Assembly (NCBI GenBank): GCA_004524425.1
Contig: SDNN01000029.1
Location: 1-21,305, forward strand
Direction: 5' to 3'
Source: Promethearchaeota archaeon
GTDB lineage: Archaea; Asgardarchaeota; Lokiarchaeia; Sigynarchaeales; SOKP01
DNA: 21,305 bases
Shown: piece by piece, positions 8,022-15,601 of the stretch
Layout: every line of letters starts with the position of its first letter
How positions within the stretch are numbered: the first letter of the stretch is position 1
Translations under genes and position numbers: made by a program
The notes under the pieces: model-generated
The model's database searches: none
The model's input: the letters and a program-made list of their open reading frames with translations, nothing else
Told to the model about the DNA's origin: nothing

Positions 8022-10566
8022 GTTTAATCTCCTCCGCTAATTGATCATAAAAATGATTTATAACGTGTGCTAATTTATTGCCTTCAACCGCATTAAGGTG
8101 CTTGAGGATCAGACGATTGGCATATTTCTCTCCCAACATGCTTTTTAATAATTGAATTTTTTTCTCTATTCTCTGCACTCCATCAATGTATCTACAGGCA
8201 TCTCTTCTACAACCAATGATTAATACCCCATCAAAACCATGTTCGAATGCTTTTAGTATGAAGTCACTATCCACCCTTCCCGTGCATGGGACCCGAATAA
8301 TAAATGTATTCGGATTATACCATAATCTTTTATACCCTGCATCATCTGCTGCAGCATAACCACATGATTGGCAACAAAATGCGATAATCTTCGGAGATTT
8401 TTTAAATTTAGAAAGAATTTCAATAGTTTTATATATTTTTTCAGAACTATTAAGATTCATCTCCAAGGCATTGGTTGGACAAATACTTACACATGTTCCA
8501 CATCCTTTACACTTGAATTTATCAATGTTAATTTTATTATTGCCTATAGTAATTGCATTATAAGGGCAAGATTGAATGCATAATCCACATAATCCACATT
8601 TATCTTCATCAATTTCTATGCCACTGAATTCCTCAATCAAGTAATCTTGAGAGAGCAGAGATATGATGCGTAATGCGACCTCATTAGCAGTTGATACTGT
8701 ACTTTGATAATCTAAGGGGCCCAAAATAGTTCCAATTCCATAAATGCCTGAAGCTAACGTTTCTTGACTCATGAATCCTGAATCATTTAACGTAAAATCC
8801 ATGGTTTTCCTTAAAGTTTTTAAATCTTTATTTGGAGCTAAGTTCAAATTCAATATAATTAAATCACTTGGATATTCCTTGGAATCAGCTATTATAATTT
8901 TTTGTTCATTTTTTTGTTTTATTTTAATGTCATTTACATAATGAAACTTAGGATCAATCGTATTTAGCATGAAATCAGAATTATGATTTAATTTTTTAGT
9001 GTCATAAAATATATTAACAGTACAATCTGGTAATCTACCTCTAATACTCTCTAGATATTTTAGAACGATAAGGTCATTAAATTTAGCGGGACCATCCCCG
9101 TTTCCAACACCTTGAATGATAGAAATTGACTTAGGTGGTTTATTATCAGAGAGCTTAACCAATTGACCATTAGTAATTCCATCGGATGCCAATATTCGTT
9201 CGAATTCCACTGAAGTGATCACATCATCTTGGGGGTTATAGTGAAATTTCTCCAGACTATCAGCAAATTCTGCACCGATGGCTATAACTTTTGCACCCAC
9301 CTTAATTTTTAACATTTTGGGTTTTTGATCAAAATCGATTGCTTTATTTATGCAAGCTCTTTCACACACTCTACAGCTAAGACAATTTTCCATGTCTTCT
9401 TCATCTATTAAAGGAACGTATGGATAGGAATGAATAAAAGGAATGTATATGATCTTTCGATCTTTTAATCCGAATTCGTACTGATCAGGCTTTTCTATGC
9501 TGCATATATCCACGCATTGCTTACAACCGGTGCACTTTTTCTCATCTACATATCTTGGTTTTTTTATTAATTCAAGAGTGAAATTACCAACTTCACCGGA
9601 TATGTTATCGATTTCCGTGTTCGTGTAAATAGTAATGTTTTTTTCCTTGGCGATTTCTGCGATTAATTCAGATATAAAACAAATAGAGCAATCTCCCATC
9701 TTGTAAATTCTATTCCATCTGGCAACCTTGCCTCCAAGGGTAGGTGATTTTTCAATCAAATACACTTTTATTCCGGCTCGCGCTAAATTCAAGGCTAAGG
9801 TCATGCCAGCAATTCCCCCTCCAATGATCGCACAACTTTTCTCAATTTCAACTCTTTTTACTTTTACTTCTTTCTGGATTATTACGCGCATTACAGCGGC
9901 TTCAATGAGTAGTTTAGTTTTTTCTAAGATGAGTTCTGGATCCACGCGTTTTGTACTGGGATGATAATGATGAACCCAAGCACATTGTTCTCTTATATTA
10001 GCAATTTCTATATTTGGCCTGTCTACCACATCTTGAAATATTCTTTCAAAAAGATCTTGATGAGTCTTAGGCGAACAGGCAGCAATGACGATTTTGTTGA
10101 TGAAATTCTCCTTTACCCAATTAGATATCTCGTCAAAGTTCTTTGTTTGGCATAAATTATTAAACACTTTAACAGAAACTACTTTATCTAATTTCTTGAT
10201 ATAGTTTTCGATGAGATTAATATTGACGGCTCTGGATATTTCAGTGTTACAATTGCAAATAATAACTCCCACTCTACTGATTTCACTCCCTTTTGATTGG
10301 AGATAGTCATCTATTTCCTCTCCCGATAAAATGCGTTTATTTAGGTTCATGATTTTTAAGATGCGCTTGCCATCTTCAGTGAGAAAATAGGATTTATGAT
10401 CTTTATTTATTAATGTTCCAAGTTTTTTTAGATGAAAATTCAGTTGACCAGTTGAATCTAATCCTAATTTGTCCATTAGATTCGTGTAAGGAATGTATCC
10501 TTCCTTTTCTAAAAGTAGTAAAATTTTGCGCCGGAATGGATGCGACAGGATTGAATACACGTCCAT
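8011..10566 (-). CDS. hdrA: Winged-helix / HdrA / MvhD triple fusion protein
   Basis: One uninterrupted frame joins three modules (numbering from the upstream GTG). Residues 5-80 are an ArsR-like archaeal winged helix (SHPFRRKILLLLEKEG, STGQLNFHLKKLG, YFLTEDGKRIL). Residues 100-712 are HdrA, the FAD and iron-sulfur subunit of heterodisulfide reductase: N-terminal CNC (108-110) and IREQCAWVH (195-203), FAD-binding GGGIAG (253-258), the HdrA cysteine pair DCSIC (296-300), an inserted ferredoxin (CTGCKQCVDIC at 349-359, CLSCRVCERAC at 399-409) and a C-terminal ferredoxin (661-671, 690-700). Residues 730-850 are MvhD, which links hydrogenase to HdrA (CCQSCGYAAAD, C765, C790, C795). I prefer the ATG at 10566, since GGTGGAG lies upstream at suitable spacing. 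The GTG at 10578 would add four residues. HdrA-MvhD fusions are known; the DNA-binding domain is the oddity. HdrB and HdrC are absent here. Confidence 0.92.
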   Translation of the reverse strand: MDVYSILSHPFRRKILLLLEKEGYIPYTNLMDKLGLDSTGQLNFHLKKLGTLINKDHKSYFLTEDGKRILKIMNLNKRILSGEEIDDYLQSKGSEISRVGVIICNCNTEISRAVNINLIENYIKKLDKVVSVKVFNNLCQTKNFDEISNWVKENFINKIVIAACSPKTHQDLFERIFQDVVDRPNIEIANIREQCAWVHHYHPSTKRVDPELILEKTKLLIEAAVMRVIIQKEVKVKRVEIEKSCAIIGGGIAGMTLALNLARAGIKVYLIEKSPTLGGKVARWNRIYKMGDCSICFISELIAEIAKEKNITIYTNTEIDNISGEVGNFTLELIKKPRYVDEKKCTGCKQCVDICSIEKPDQYEFGLKDRKIIYIPFIHSYPYVPLIDEEDMENCLSCRVCERACINKAIDFDQKPKMLKIKVGAKVIAIGAEFADSLEKFHYNPQDDVITSVEFERILASDGITNGQLVKLSDNKPPKSISIIQGVGNGDGPAKFNDLIVLKYLESIRGRLPDCTVNIFYDTKKLNHNSDFMLNTIDPKFHYVNDIKIKQKNEQKIIIADSKEYPSDLIILNLNLAPNKDLKTLRKTMDFTLNDSGFMSQETLASGIYGIGTILGPLDYQSTVSTANEVALRIISLLSQDYLIEEFSGIEIDEDKCGLCGLCIQSCPYNAITIGNNKINIDKFKCKGCGTCVSICPTNALEMNLNSSEKIYKTIEILSKFKKSPKIIAFCCQSCGYAAADDAGYKRLWYNPNTFIIRVPCTGRVDSDFILKAFEHGFDGVLIIGCRRDACRYIDGVQRIEKKIQLLKSMLGEKYANRLILKHLNAVEGNKLAHVINHFYDQLAEEIKLET

Positions 10567-10631
10567 TTTTTCATCCACTCCACCTTTTAATTATCATTGA
10601 ATATAATTAATTTAATTAATTTAATTATCAA

Positions 10632-10653
10632 CATGACAATAATTGTTGTCATG
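10632..10653. promoter_or_regulatory. 22-bp palindrome upstream of the HdrA-hydrogenase operon, candidate operator
   Basis: CATGACAA, a six-base centre, then TTGTCATG: perfect 8-bp arms, and the centre is also symmetrical apart from one base pair. It lies about 65 bp upstream of the operon's first codon, just beyond the AT-rich stretch at 10598-10628 that should hold the TATA box. The size and symmetry fit a site for a dimeric winged-helix regulator, possibly the fusion protein itself. Confidence 0.5.
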
Positions 10654-10662
10654 GTTTATAAG

Positions 10663-10713
10663 ATTGATCATTCCATTATTGATTTTAGTAAAGCGATTTG
10701 CAAAATTGATCAT
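10663..10713. repeat. Two ATTGATCAT direct repeats 42 bp apart
   Basis: The 9-mer ATTGATCAT occurs at 10663-10671 and 10705-10713, start to start 42 bp, close to four helical turns. Each contains the palindrome TGATCA. They lie just beyond the 22-bp palindrome in the divergent promoter region. They could be regulator sites, although short AT-rich repeats arise by chance easily. Confidence 0.3.
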
Positions 10714-11065
10714 CACCCTTAGAAGAAAGAGAACATGCTTTTTTATATCTATTAATATTTTTGGTCACTAATTACCTTGGAAGAGATCCAAAATAGACTT
10801 TCATAATGATTAAGATGGGTGAAAGAAGTAAGATGAAAAAAAGAACTAAAGCTCAATGATAGATGACATTTAATCTTCAGTAAAATGTTCAATGATATGG
10901 GAGAATATCAAATCGATGGAGATTTCATGATCTTTCATAGCGTTATTTACCCTAAGACATATCGATCTTTTAGCATATTAAAGATACAATTAAATACGAA
11001 GAAGCACCAATTTTAATTTAACATTACTATATGAAAAACCAATAATTAATAAAAAGGTGTAAATC

Positions 11066-12802
11066 ATGTCAAAAAGAATTTTAAGAGTAGATATGAGCAA
11101 ACTTGAAGCTAAATTTGAAGATTTCCCCGAAGAATATGCAGCATTAGGTGGTCGAGCTCTTACTTCAACGATCGTTGCTAAGGAAGTACCCCCTGATTGC
11201 CATCCATTAGGAAAAAATAACAAGTTAGTATTTGCTCCGGGAATCGTTACCGGCTCACCAGCCCCTACTTCTGGTAGACTTTCTGTAGGGGGTAAATCTC
11301 CTTTAACTGGAGGTATAAAAGAGGCCAATGCGGGAACGAGTTTCGGACAGAATCTTGGGAGGCTAAGAATTGCAGCGATTATAATTGAAGGCCAACAAGA
11401 AGGAGAGGACTATTATATACTTAAAATTGATAAGGATGGAGTAGAATTCATTAACGCAAATAAATGGGTTGGAATGGGGCTCTATAAAGCATATAATCAA
11501 CTTCATAAGGAATTTGGTGATAAAGTAGGCATTAGCGGTACGGGAATCGCAGGGGAATTATTGGGAGGAAGCTCAGGAGTATGTTTTAATGATCTTGAAG
11601 GTCGCCCAAGTAGGTATGCAGGAAGAGGAGGATTAGGTGCGGTAATGGCATCAAAAGGATTGAAATTCATTATTGTAGATGATAGTGGTGCCCCAGGTGT
11701 GGAAATTGCTGATAATGACAGGTTTAAAGCAGGTACAAAAGCATTACGCGATGCTTTAATGTCGCATGATGTTACCAAACCAGGTGGAGCACTTTCTTCT
11801 TATGGTACCGATGTATTGATTAATATTATAAATGAGGCACAGGGCTTACCTCAAAGGAATTTTTCTGCTGGGCAAGATGATAGAGCAGCAAATTTATCAG
11901 GAGAGAGGAAAGCTGAATTAATAAAAGAACGAGGAGGGGTTCGCCCCCATCCTTGCAGTCCTGGATGTATTATTCAATGTTCTGAAGTGTGGACGAAGCC
12001 AGGAGGAAAGGATCCCGTAGGAGTTTTAGAATATGAATCTGTCTGGGCCTTAGGATGTAATTGTGCTATTTATGATTTAGATACGGTAGGAGAACTCAAC
12101 AGAGCTTGTAATGATTTAGGATTAGATACCATAGAAGCAGGTGATACAATTGCTGTAGCAATGGAAGGTGGTCTAGTTAAATTTGGTGATGGTAAAGGTG
12201 CTTTAAAATTAATGGATGAAATTCGTAAAAAAACACCCACTGGACGTATTTTGGCAAATGGAACCGCTTTTACGGGGCAAGCTTTTGGAGTTACCCGAGT
12301 TCCCGTGGTCAAAGGACAGAGTCTACCTGCATATGATCCTCGTGCCATAAAAGGTATTGGTGTAACCTATGCAACCACTCCAATGGGAGCAGATCATACT
12401 GCGGGATATGCAATTGCCACGGAAATCATGGGCGTCGGCGGTCAAGCAGATCCTCGAGATACAAAAAAATCCGAATTGTCCCGAAATTTGCAGGCTGCGA
12501 CTGCGGTCGTTGATTCTACGGGATATTGTCTTTTCACTGCCTTTGCTATTCTTGACATACCTGAAGGTTTGGCAGGAATGGTTGAATCGGTAAATGGCGT
12601 TCTAGGTACCAATCTAACTGTAGATGATGTAGGAAATATAGGAATGTCAATTATCAAAACAGAAATGGAATTCAACGAGAAGGCGGGTTTCACTAAAGAG
12701 CATGATAGACTTCCAGAATTTTTAAGAAAAGAACCATTGCCACCCTCAAATGAAGTTTTCAATGTACCCGAAGAGGAACTTGATAAAGTTTTTAGATCAT
12801 AA
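11066..12802 (+). CDS. aor: Tungsten-containing aldehyde:ferredoxin oxidoreductase
   Basis: AOR-family enzyme that oxidises aldehydes to carboxylic acids and reduces ferredoxin, using a bis-pterin tungsten cofactor and one [4Fe-4S] cluster, in the cytosol. Evidence: the N-terminal GGRAL region (28-32), GSPAPTSGR (63-71), the pterin-contacting GRGGLGAVMASKG (186-198), three cluster cysteines C297, C301 and C305 in PCSPGCIIQC, the DLGLDT motif at 350-355, GADHTAGY at 441-448 and the fourth cluster cysteine C488 in STGYCLF. At 578 residues it is slightly shorter than the roughly 600-620 of characterised AORs. The ATG at 11066 has AAGGTG six bases upstream. It is followed after 12 bp by two MoaD-like genes, a common arrangement because MoaD supplies the pterin dithiolene sulfur. 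The exact aldehyde substrate cannot be told from sequence. Confidence 0.95.
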   Translation: MSKRILRVDMSKLEAKFEDFPEEYAALGGRALTSTIVAKEVPPDCHPLGKNNKLVFAPGIVTGSPAPTSGRLSVGGKSPLTGGIKEANAGTSFGQNLGRLRIAAIIIEGQQEGEDYYILKIDKDGVEFINANKWVGMGLYKAYNQLHKEFGDKVGISGTGIAGELLGGSSGVCFNDLEGRPSRYAGRGGLGAVMASKGLKFIIVDDSGAPGVEIADNDRFKAGTKALRDALMSHDVTKPGGALSSYGTDVLINIINEAQGLPQRNFSAGQDDRAANLSGERKAELIKERGGVRPHPCSPGCIIQCSEVWTKPGGKDPVGVLEYESVWALGCNCAIYDLDTVGELNRACNDLGLDTIEAGDTIAVAMEGGLVKFGDGKGALKLMDEIRKKTPTGRILANGTAFTGQAFGVTRVPVVKGQSLPAYDPRAIKGIGVTYATTPMGADHTAGYAIATEIMGVGGQADPRDTKKSELSRNLQAATAVVDSTGYCLFTAFAILDIPEGLAGMVESVNGVLGTNLTVDDVGNIGMSIIKTEMEFNEKAGFTKEHDRLPEFLRKEPLPPSNEVFNVPEEELDKVFRS

Positions 12803-12814
12803 GAGCAAAAGAGA

Positions 12815-13096
12815 ATGACTATACAAGTGAAATTCTATGGGGATCTGAAAAAGAAAATTTCAAACCAAAAAAATAAGCCAGGTTTTCCAGTAATCATTCA
12901 GATCGACCATGGCCAAATTGAAACCATTTCAGATATTCTTCGAAGATATTCAATACAAGAATCAGAAATTTACCATATTTTTGTTAACGGCAAGTACAGT
13001 AGCGTCACAAAAAAAATAAAAGATGGTGATAATGTCGCCATCTTTCCAATAAACATGTCATTGCTTTACAAATGGTATTTCAAACGAGAAGAATGA
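12815..13096 (+). CDS. MoaD/ThiS-like beta-grasp protein lacking the C-terminal Gly-Gly
   Basis: A 93-residue ubiquitin-like protein resembling MoaD. The opening strand VKFYGDLKKK, the VNGK turn and the KDGDNVAIFP strand match the family and its neighbour. Where MoaD proteins end in Gly-Gly for adenylation and thiocarboxylation, this one continues with an aromatic and basic tail (LLYKWYFKREE). It therefore probably cannot carry sulfur itself. It could be a structural or regulatory subunit of the oxidoreductase or a degenerate paralog. It lies 12 bp after aor and its stop overlaps the next start in an ATGA arrangement, so the three genes form one transcription unit. The family assignment is good. 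The role is inference. Confidence 0.75.
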   Translation: MTIQVKFYGDLKKKISNQKNKPGFPVIIQIDHGQIETISDILRRYSIQESEIYHIFVNGKYSSVTKKIKDGDNVAIFPINMSLLYKWYFKREE

Positions 13097-13344
13097 TGAG
13101 CTCAGATAACCAGATATCGGTGATTGTAAAGCTCTTTGCTGATTTGAGGAAATATGGACCCGAAAAAGCAAGTATAAAGCTTTCAAACGGCAGTACAATC
13201 AATACAATTCTGGACAATTATGACATACCTAAAGAAAAAACAAAAATGATAATACTATTGAACGCAAAACCAATTTATGACAAGCAATATATTTTAAGAG
13301 ATGGAGATACCGTTGCTCTTTTTCCACCCCTAGCAGGTGGATGA
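13093..13344 (+). CDS. moaD: MoaD-like molybdopterin synthase sulfur carrier (Gly-Gly terminus)
   Basis: Small beta-grasp sulfur carrier ending in FPPLAGG, the tail that is adenylated by an MoeB-type enzyme and converted to a thiocarboxylate, which then donates sulfur to make the dithiolene of the molybdenum or tungsten pterin. The body shows VIVKLFADLRKYG, the LNAKP turn and RDGDTVALFP, matching MoaD/ThiS proteins. I choose the ATG at 13093 because it overlaps the preceding stop as ATGA; this gives 83 residues, the family's usual length. An upstream in-frame ATG at 13072 would add seven residues inside the previous gene. Being next to aor, it most likely serves tungstopterin synthesis. ThiS or a tRNA-thiolation carrier cannot be fully excluded. 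Confidence 0.85.
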   Translation: MMSSDNQISVIVKLFADLRKYGPEKASIKLSNGSTINTILDNYDIPKEKTKMIILLNAKPIYDKQYILRDGDTVALFPPLAGG

Positions 13345-13380
13345 AATTTTTTACTTTAAATTTTTTCTTTTTTTTTTTTT
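13345..13380 (+). terminator. T-run terminator after the aor-moaD unit
   Basis: After the moaD stop there are three T tracts, ending in T6 (13361-13366), a C and T13 (13368-13380). No strong hairpin is present. This is a typical archaeal T-tract terminator for the aor operon. Confidence 0.6.
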
Positions 13381-13433
13381 CTAATTGTCTAAAGTTATTC
13401 TGTACGGATTGATATAAATTCTTTTGAAACCTG

Positions 13434-13448
13434 CAAATTTATATAATT
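13434..13448 (+). promoter_or_regulatory. Possible TATA box for the chemoreceptor-like gene
   Basis: AAATTTATATAATTC in the 196-bp gap before the chemoreceptor-like gene matches the archaeal TATA consensus. It would give a leader of about 70-80 nt before the ATG at 13541. Other AT-rich stretches in the gap make this only a candidate. Confidence 0.3.
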
Positions 13449-13540
13449 CTTTTATCTCAATTAAGACAGATTTATTCTTTTCATTAATGAAGAACAGAAT
13501 AATATTGACAATAAATAAATGAAAATTAGGAGATTAGCGC

Positions 13541-14419
13541 ATGATTTTCCAAATGGACTATGATAATAATTTAAATTTCATCTTGATCCCTATTTGCATT
13601 GTAGTAGTATCTTTAGTATTTAATTATTATTACAGAAAAGAAAGCACAAAATTATATGCCAAAATTGCTTTTATTAGTACCTTTATTGTAGGATTCATGG
13701 CCATTTTAGGTATACTTCAAGCCAATACCTTTCAGAATTCATGGATATCCGCAATTTTTTTATATCCGATAGGAGTTTCCATCGCAATTTTTTTAACGTT
13801 ATACATGAATAAGATTATAAAAAAACAATATCAGCGTTTAGAAATAGTAATTGACAAATCAAGTGAAAGTTCTTTAAATGTATCTAATATCGCAACTGAA
13901 TTAGCCGCCAGTGCACAGGAAGTTAACTCTTCTTCTGAAGAAATAGCCTCAACGGTTTCAGAAATTTCCCGAGACGCCCAAGAGGTGATGGCTTCCACAG
14001 ATAATTTACGGAATGTAATGGTTTTGATTAAAAACATTGCTGATCAAACGAATTTATTAGCATTGAATGCAAGTATTGAAGCAGGAAGAGCTGGTGAATA
14101 TGGTAGAGGGTTTGCCGTGGTGGCTGATGAAGTCCGTAAATTAGCTGAAGAATCTAAAGGTGCTGTAGCTGACACGAGTCAAAAAATTGATATAATTATT
14201 AATAAAGTTCAAGCTCAAACGGCCTCCATGGAAGGAATAAGCGCTTCTACAGAAGAGCAGACTGCGTCAATGGAAGAGATTTCTGCAACAGCAAATAGAT
14301 TGGGCACTTTAGCTGAAGATTTGAAAACAAATCTTTCAGAAGATGTAGTAAGGATAAGAAAAGAAAAAGACAGTTCAGTAACCAAATTTTTAGGAATACT
14401 TGGTAAAAATAAAGATTAA
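13541..14419 (+). CDS. Short membrane-anchored methyl-accepting chemotaxis-like protein
   Basis: 292 residues. Three hydrophobic segments (about 12-31, 39-60, 69-90) are followed by a basic stop (KIIKKQYQR) and a cytoplasmic coiled coil with the universal chemoreceptor hairpin tip: [20 protein letters not shown] at about 164-183 then [18 protein letters not shown] at 188-205, the region that contacts CheA and CheW. Flanking helices carry Glu/Gln/Ser-Thr patches ([24 protein letters not shown]) like methylation regions. There is no extracytoplasmic ligand-binding domain and no clear HAMP, and the signalling helices are shorter than in standard receptors. No che gene is in this window. The ATG at 13541 has AGGAG at 13528-13532; a second ATG at 13553 is less well placed. 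The membrane helices themselves may sense a signal. Confidence 0.88.
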   Translation: MIFQMDYDNNLNFILIPICIVVVSLVFNYYYRKESTKLYAKIAFISTFIVGFMAILGILQANTFQNSWISAIFLYPIGVSIAIFLTLYMNKIIKKQYQRLEIVIDKSSESSLNVSNIATELAASAQEVNSSSEEIASTVSEISRDAQEVMASTDNLRNVMVLIKNIADQTNLLALNASIEAGRAGEYGRGFAVVADEVRKLAEESKGAVADTSQKIDIIINKVQAQTASMEGISASTEEQTASMEEISATANRLGTLAEDLKTNLSEDVVRIRKEKDSSVTKFLGILGKNKD

Positions 14420-14472
14420 TACTGCTACCAATCTTAAGGATTAAAATAATTTTTTATTTATATTTCTAATTA

Positions 14473-15069
14473 TCATGTCGTTTTTTCAATCAATCGGCCA
14501 AATATTAACAATATTTCAGATATTTCATTGTATATAAAAAGAAAACCTATGATTGCAAGAACCGTAATACCTGCTGCGAATTCGAAAGGGTTTATCGTCG
14601 AATAATATTCTATTCCTACTGAAGTGAAACGAGATACATAAAATACTACCATGATATTTATGATAATAAAAGGCCATACTAAGGTTAATAATAATCGAGG
14701 ACGATATCGCCAGCCGATAAGAGTTATGATATTATAAATTACATATAAAATAAGTAATATGGTAATTAAGGAGACGAGGTTAAATTCAGAAAAGCTCAGG
14801 ATCAGCGACAAAGCCCATACAAATACACCATAAATCACATCAAATAATCTAATGGACTCTTCTCTCTCCTGAGAGCCTCTTAGGATAAGTTTAGCCAATG
14901 AAGGAAGGAAAATTGCAGGTAAAACGGTAAGAAATACAAATATTTTGACCATGAGATCTAAGCTTGGATCTGAATTTACCCAATTCCAGGACGCTACAAT
15001 AAAATCTGTAATAAAAATATAAAACAAAAATTTATTCCCAAATTCAATAAAAAATTGTTTGATATTCAT
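14473..15069 (-). CDS. Six-helix integral membrane protein of unknown function
   Basis: 198 residues with about six hydrophobic spans (12-29, 42-62, 76-95, 98-119, 126-146, 162-190), so an integral membrane protein of the cell envelope. Loops are short and I see no transporter signature, cofactor motif or catalytic residues. Conserved-looking features are a basic GWRYRPR loop between spans 4 and 5 and charged residues SQEREESIR before span 3. It converges on the chemoreceptor-like gene and lies downstream of the histone gene on the same strand, separated by a T-rich terminator, so it is probably transcribed on its own. The start ATG at 15069 opens the reading frame. No clear ribosome binding site is seen. 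Function is unknown. Confidence 0.7.
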   Translation of the reverse strand: MNIKQFFIEFGNKFLFYIFITDFIVASWNWVNSDPSLDLMVKIFVFLTVLPAIFLPSLAKLILRGSQEREESIRLFDVIYGVFVWALSLILSFSEFNLVSLITILLILYVIYNIITLIGWRYRPRLLLTLVWPFIIINIMVVFYVSRFTSVGIEYYSTINPFEFAAGITVLAIIGFLFIYNEISEILLIFGRLIEKTT

Positions 15070-15125
15070 GAGATATGCAATATATAATCATGATAATAAT
15101 TAAGAATTCGTCACTAAGTTTTATA

Positions 15126-15152
15126 ACAAAAAATAAAATAAAAATAAAAAAA
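15126..15152 (-). terminator. T-rich terminator downstream of the histone gene
   Basis: On the minus strand this is a run of T tracts (up to T7) broken only by single A residues, 28 bp past the histone stop codon. It fits the archaeal T-tract termination signal for a highly expressed short gene. Confidence 0.5.
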
Positions 15153-15179
15153 TTAGTTATGGTACTTTAAAACCTTGAT

Positions 15180-15392
15180 TTACATTAAATCCATTGCCAG
15201 AGACATGTCTTCGAGAGTTAATTTCTTTCTTCCAGCGTGTCGGGTCATTTCAAGAGCTTTATTGGTTACATTTTTTGCGAGTTTTTCTAAATAATCAATC
15301 AACGCATCAACAGCATCTCTAGCAACCATCTCAGCACCATTATCTTTCATTAACTTTCGAATAGGGCTCCAGGCAAAAACCTTTTTGGCCAT
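15180..15392 (-). CDS. Archaeal histone
   Basis: 70-residue chromatin protein that dimerises and wraps DNA. The whole protein is one histone fold: helix 1 (SPIRKLMKDNG, 9-19), loop 1, long helix 2 (ARDAVDALIDYLEKLAKNVTNKALEMTRHAG, 24-54), the loop-2 motif RHAGRKKLT (51-59) that contacts DNA, and helix 3 (LEDMSLAMDLM). It has a short N-terminal stretch (MAKKVFAW) and no C-terminal extension, unlike some Asgard histones that carry eukaryote-like tails. The ATG at 15392 has GGAGG about 11 bases upstream. Monocistronic. Residues at the four-helix-bundle interface look intact, so it could form extended multimers, but that is inferred from family knowledge. Confidence 0.96.
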   Translation of the reverse strand: MAKKVFAWSPIRKLMKDNGAEMVARDAVDALIDYLEKLAKNVTNKALEMTRHAGRKKLTLEDMSLAMDLM

Positions 15393-15601
15393 TTTATCTC
15401 ATTCCTCCACTTTTTTAATAATTGGGTTAGAATTTTTATTTTGTTCTTGATTAATACCAATTAATCATTTCTAAAGTTCGTATTTCTTAATTTGAACTTT
15501 ATTATATTATAATACTTCCTTCAAATATTTAAAACTTACGGTAAATCTTAGATTGATTATGTTCGGGTTAATAGTTTCATCCGATCAATTAAATCACGAA
15601 G

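Larger units (their letters stand above)
10579..11065. other. Divergent intergenic region between the HdrA-hydrogenase operon and the aor gene
   Basis: This region of nearly 490 bp holds no convincing gene. On the left is the operon promoter with an AT-rich TATA-like stretch (10598-10628), the 22-bp palindrome and the 42-bp-spaced direct repeats. On the right, AAGGTG at 11054-11059 is the ribosome binding site of aor, and AT-rich sequence at about 11010-11035 may be its promoter. A 43-codon frame at 10885-11016 (+) has no recognisable product or ribosome binding site. Confidence 0.6.

Noticed and set aside
8011..10566. Assembly or annotation artefact joining a separate ArsR gene to hdrA
   Set aside because: The frame is continuous with no stop or gap, and a 20-residue linker joins the domains. 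No start codon with a ribosome binding site was seen at the HdrA boundary, although a genome-level check is still desirable.
8011..10566. Selenocysteine in the HdrA or MvhD part, as in some archaea
   Set aside because: All the cluster positions I could identify are encoded as Cys and no in-frame TGA is present.
10807..10860. A 17-codon Lys-rich open frame in the same gap
   Set aside because: Too short and A-rich, and there is no start signal or conservation evidence.
10885..11016. A 43-codon + strand open frame in the hydrogenase-aor gap
   Set aside because: It has no ribosome binding site, no recognisable domain and unremarkable composition. It may be a gene remnant or chance.
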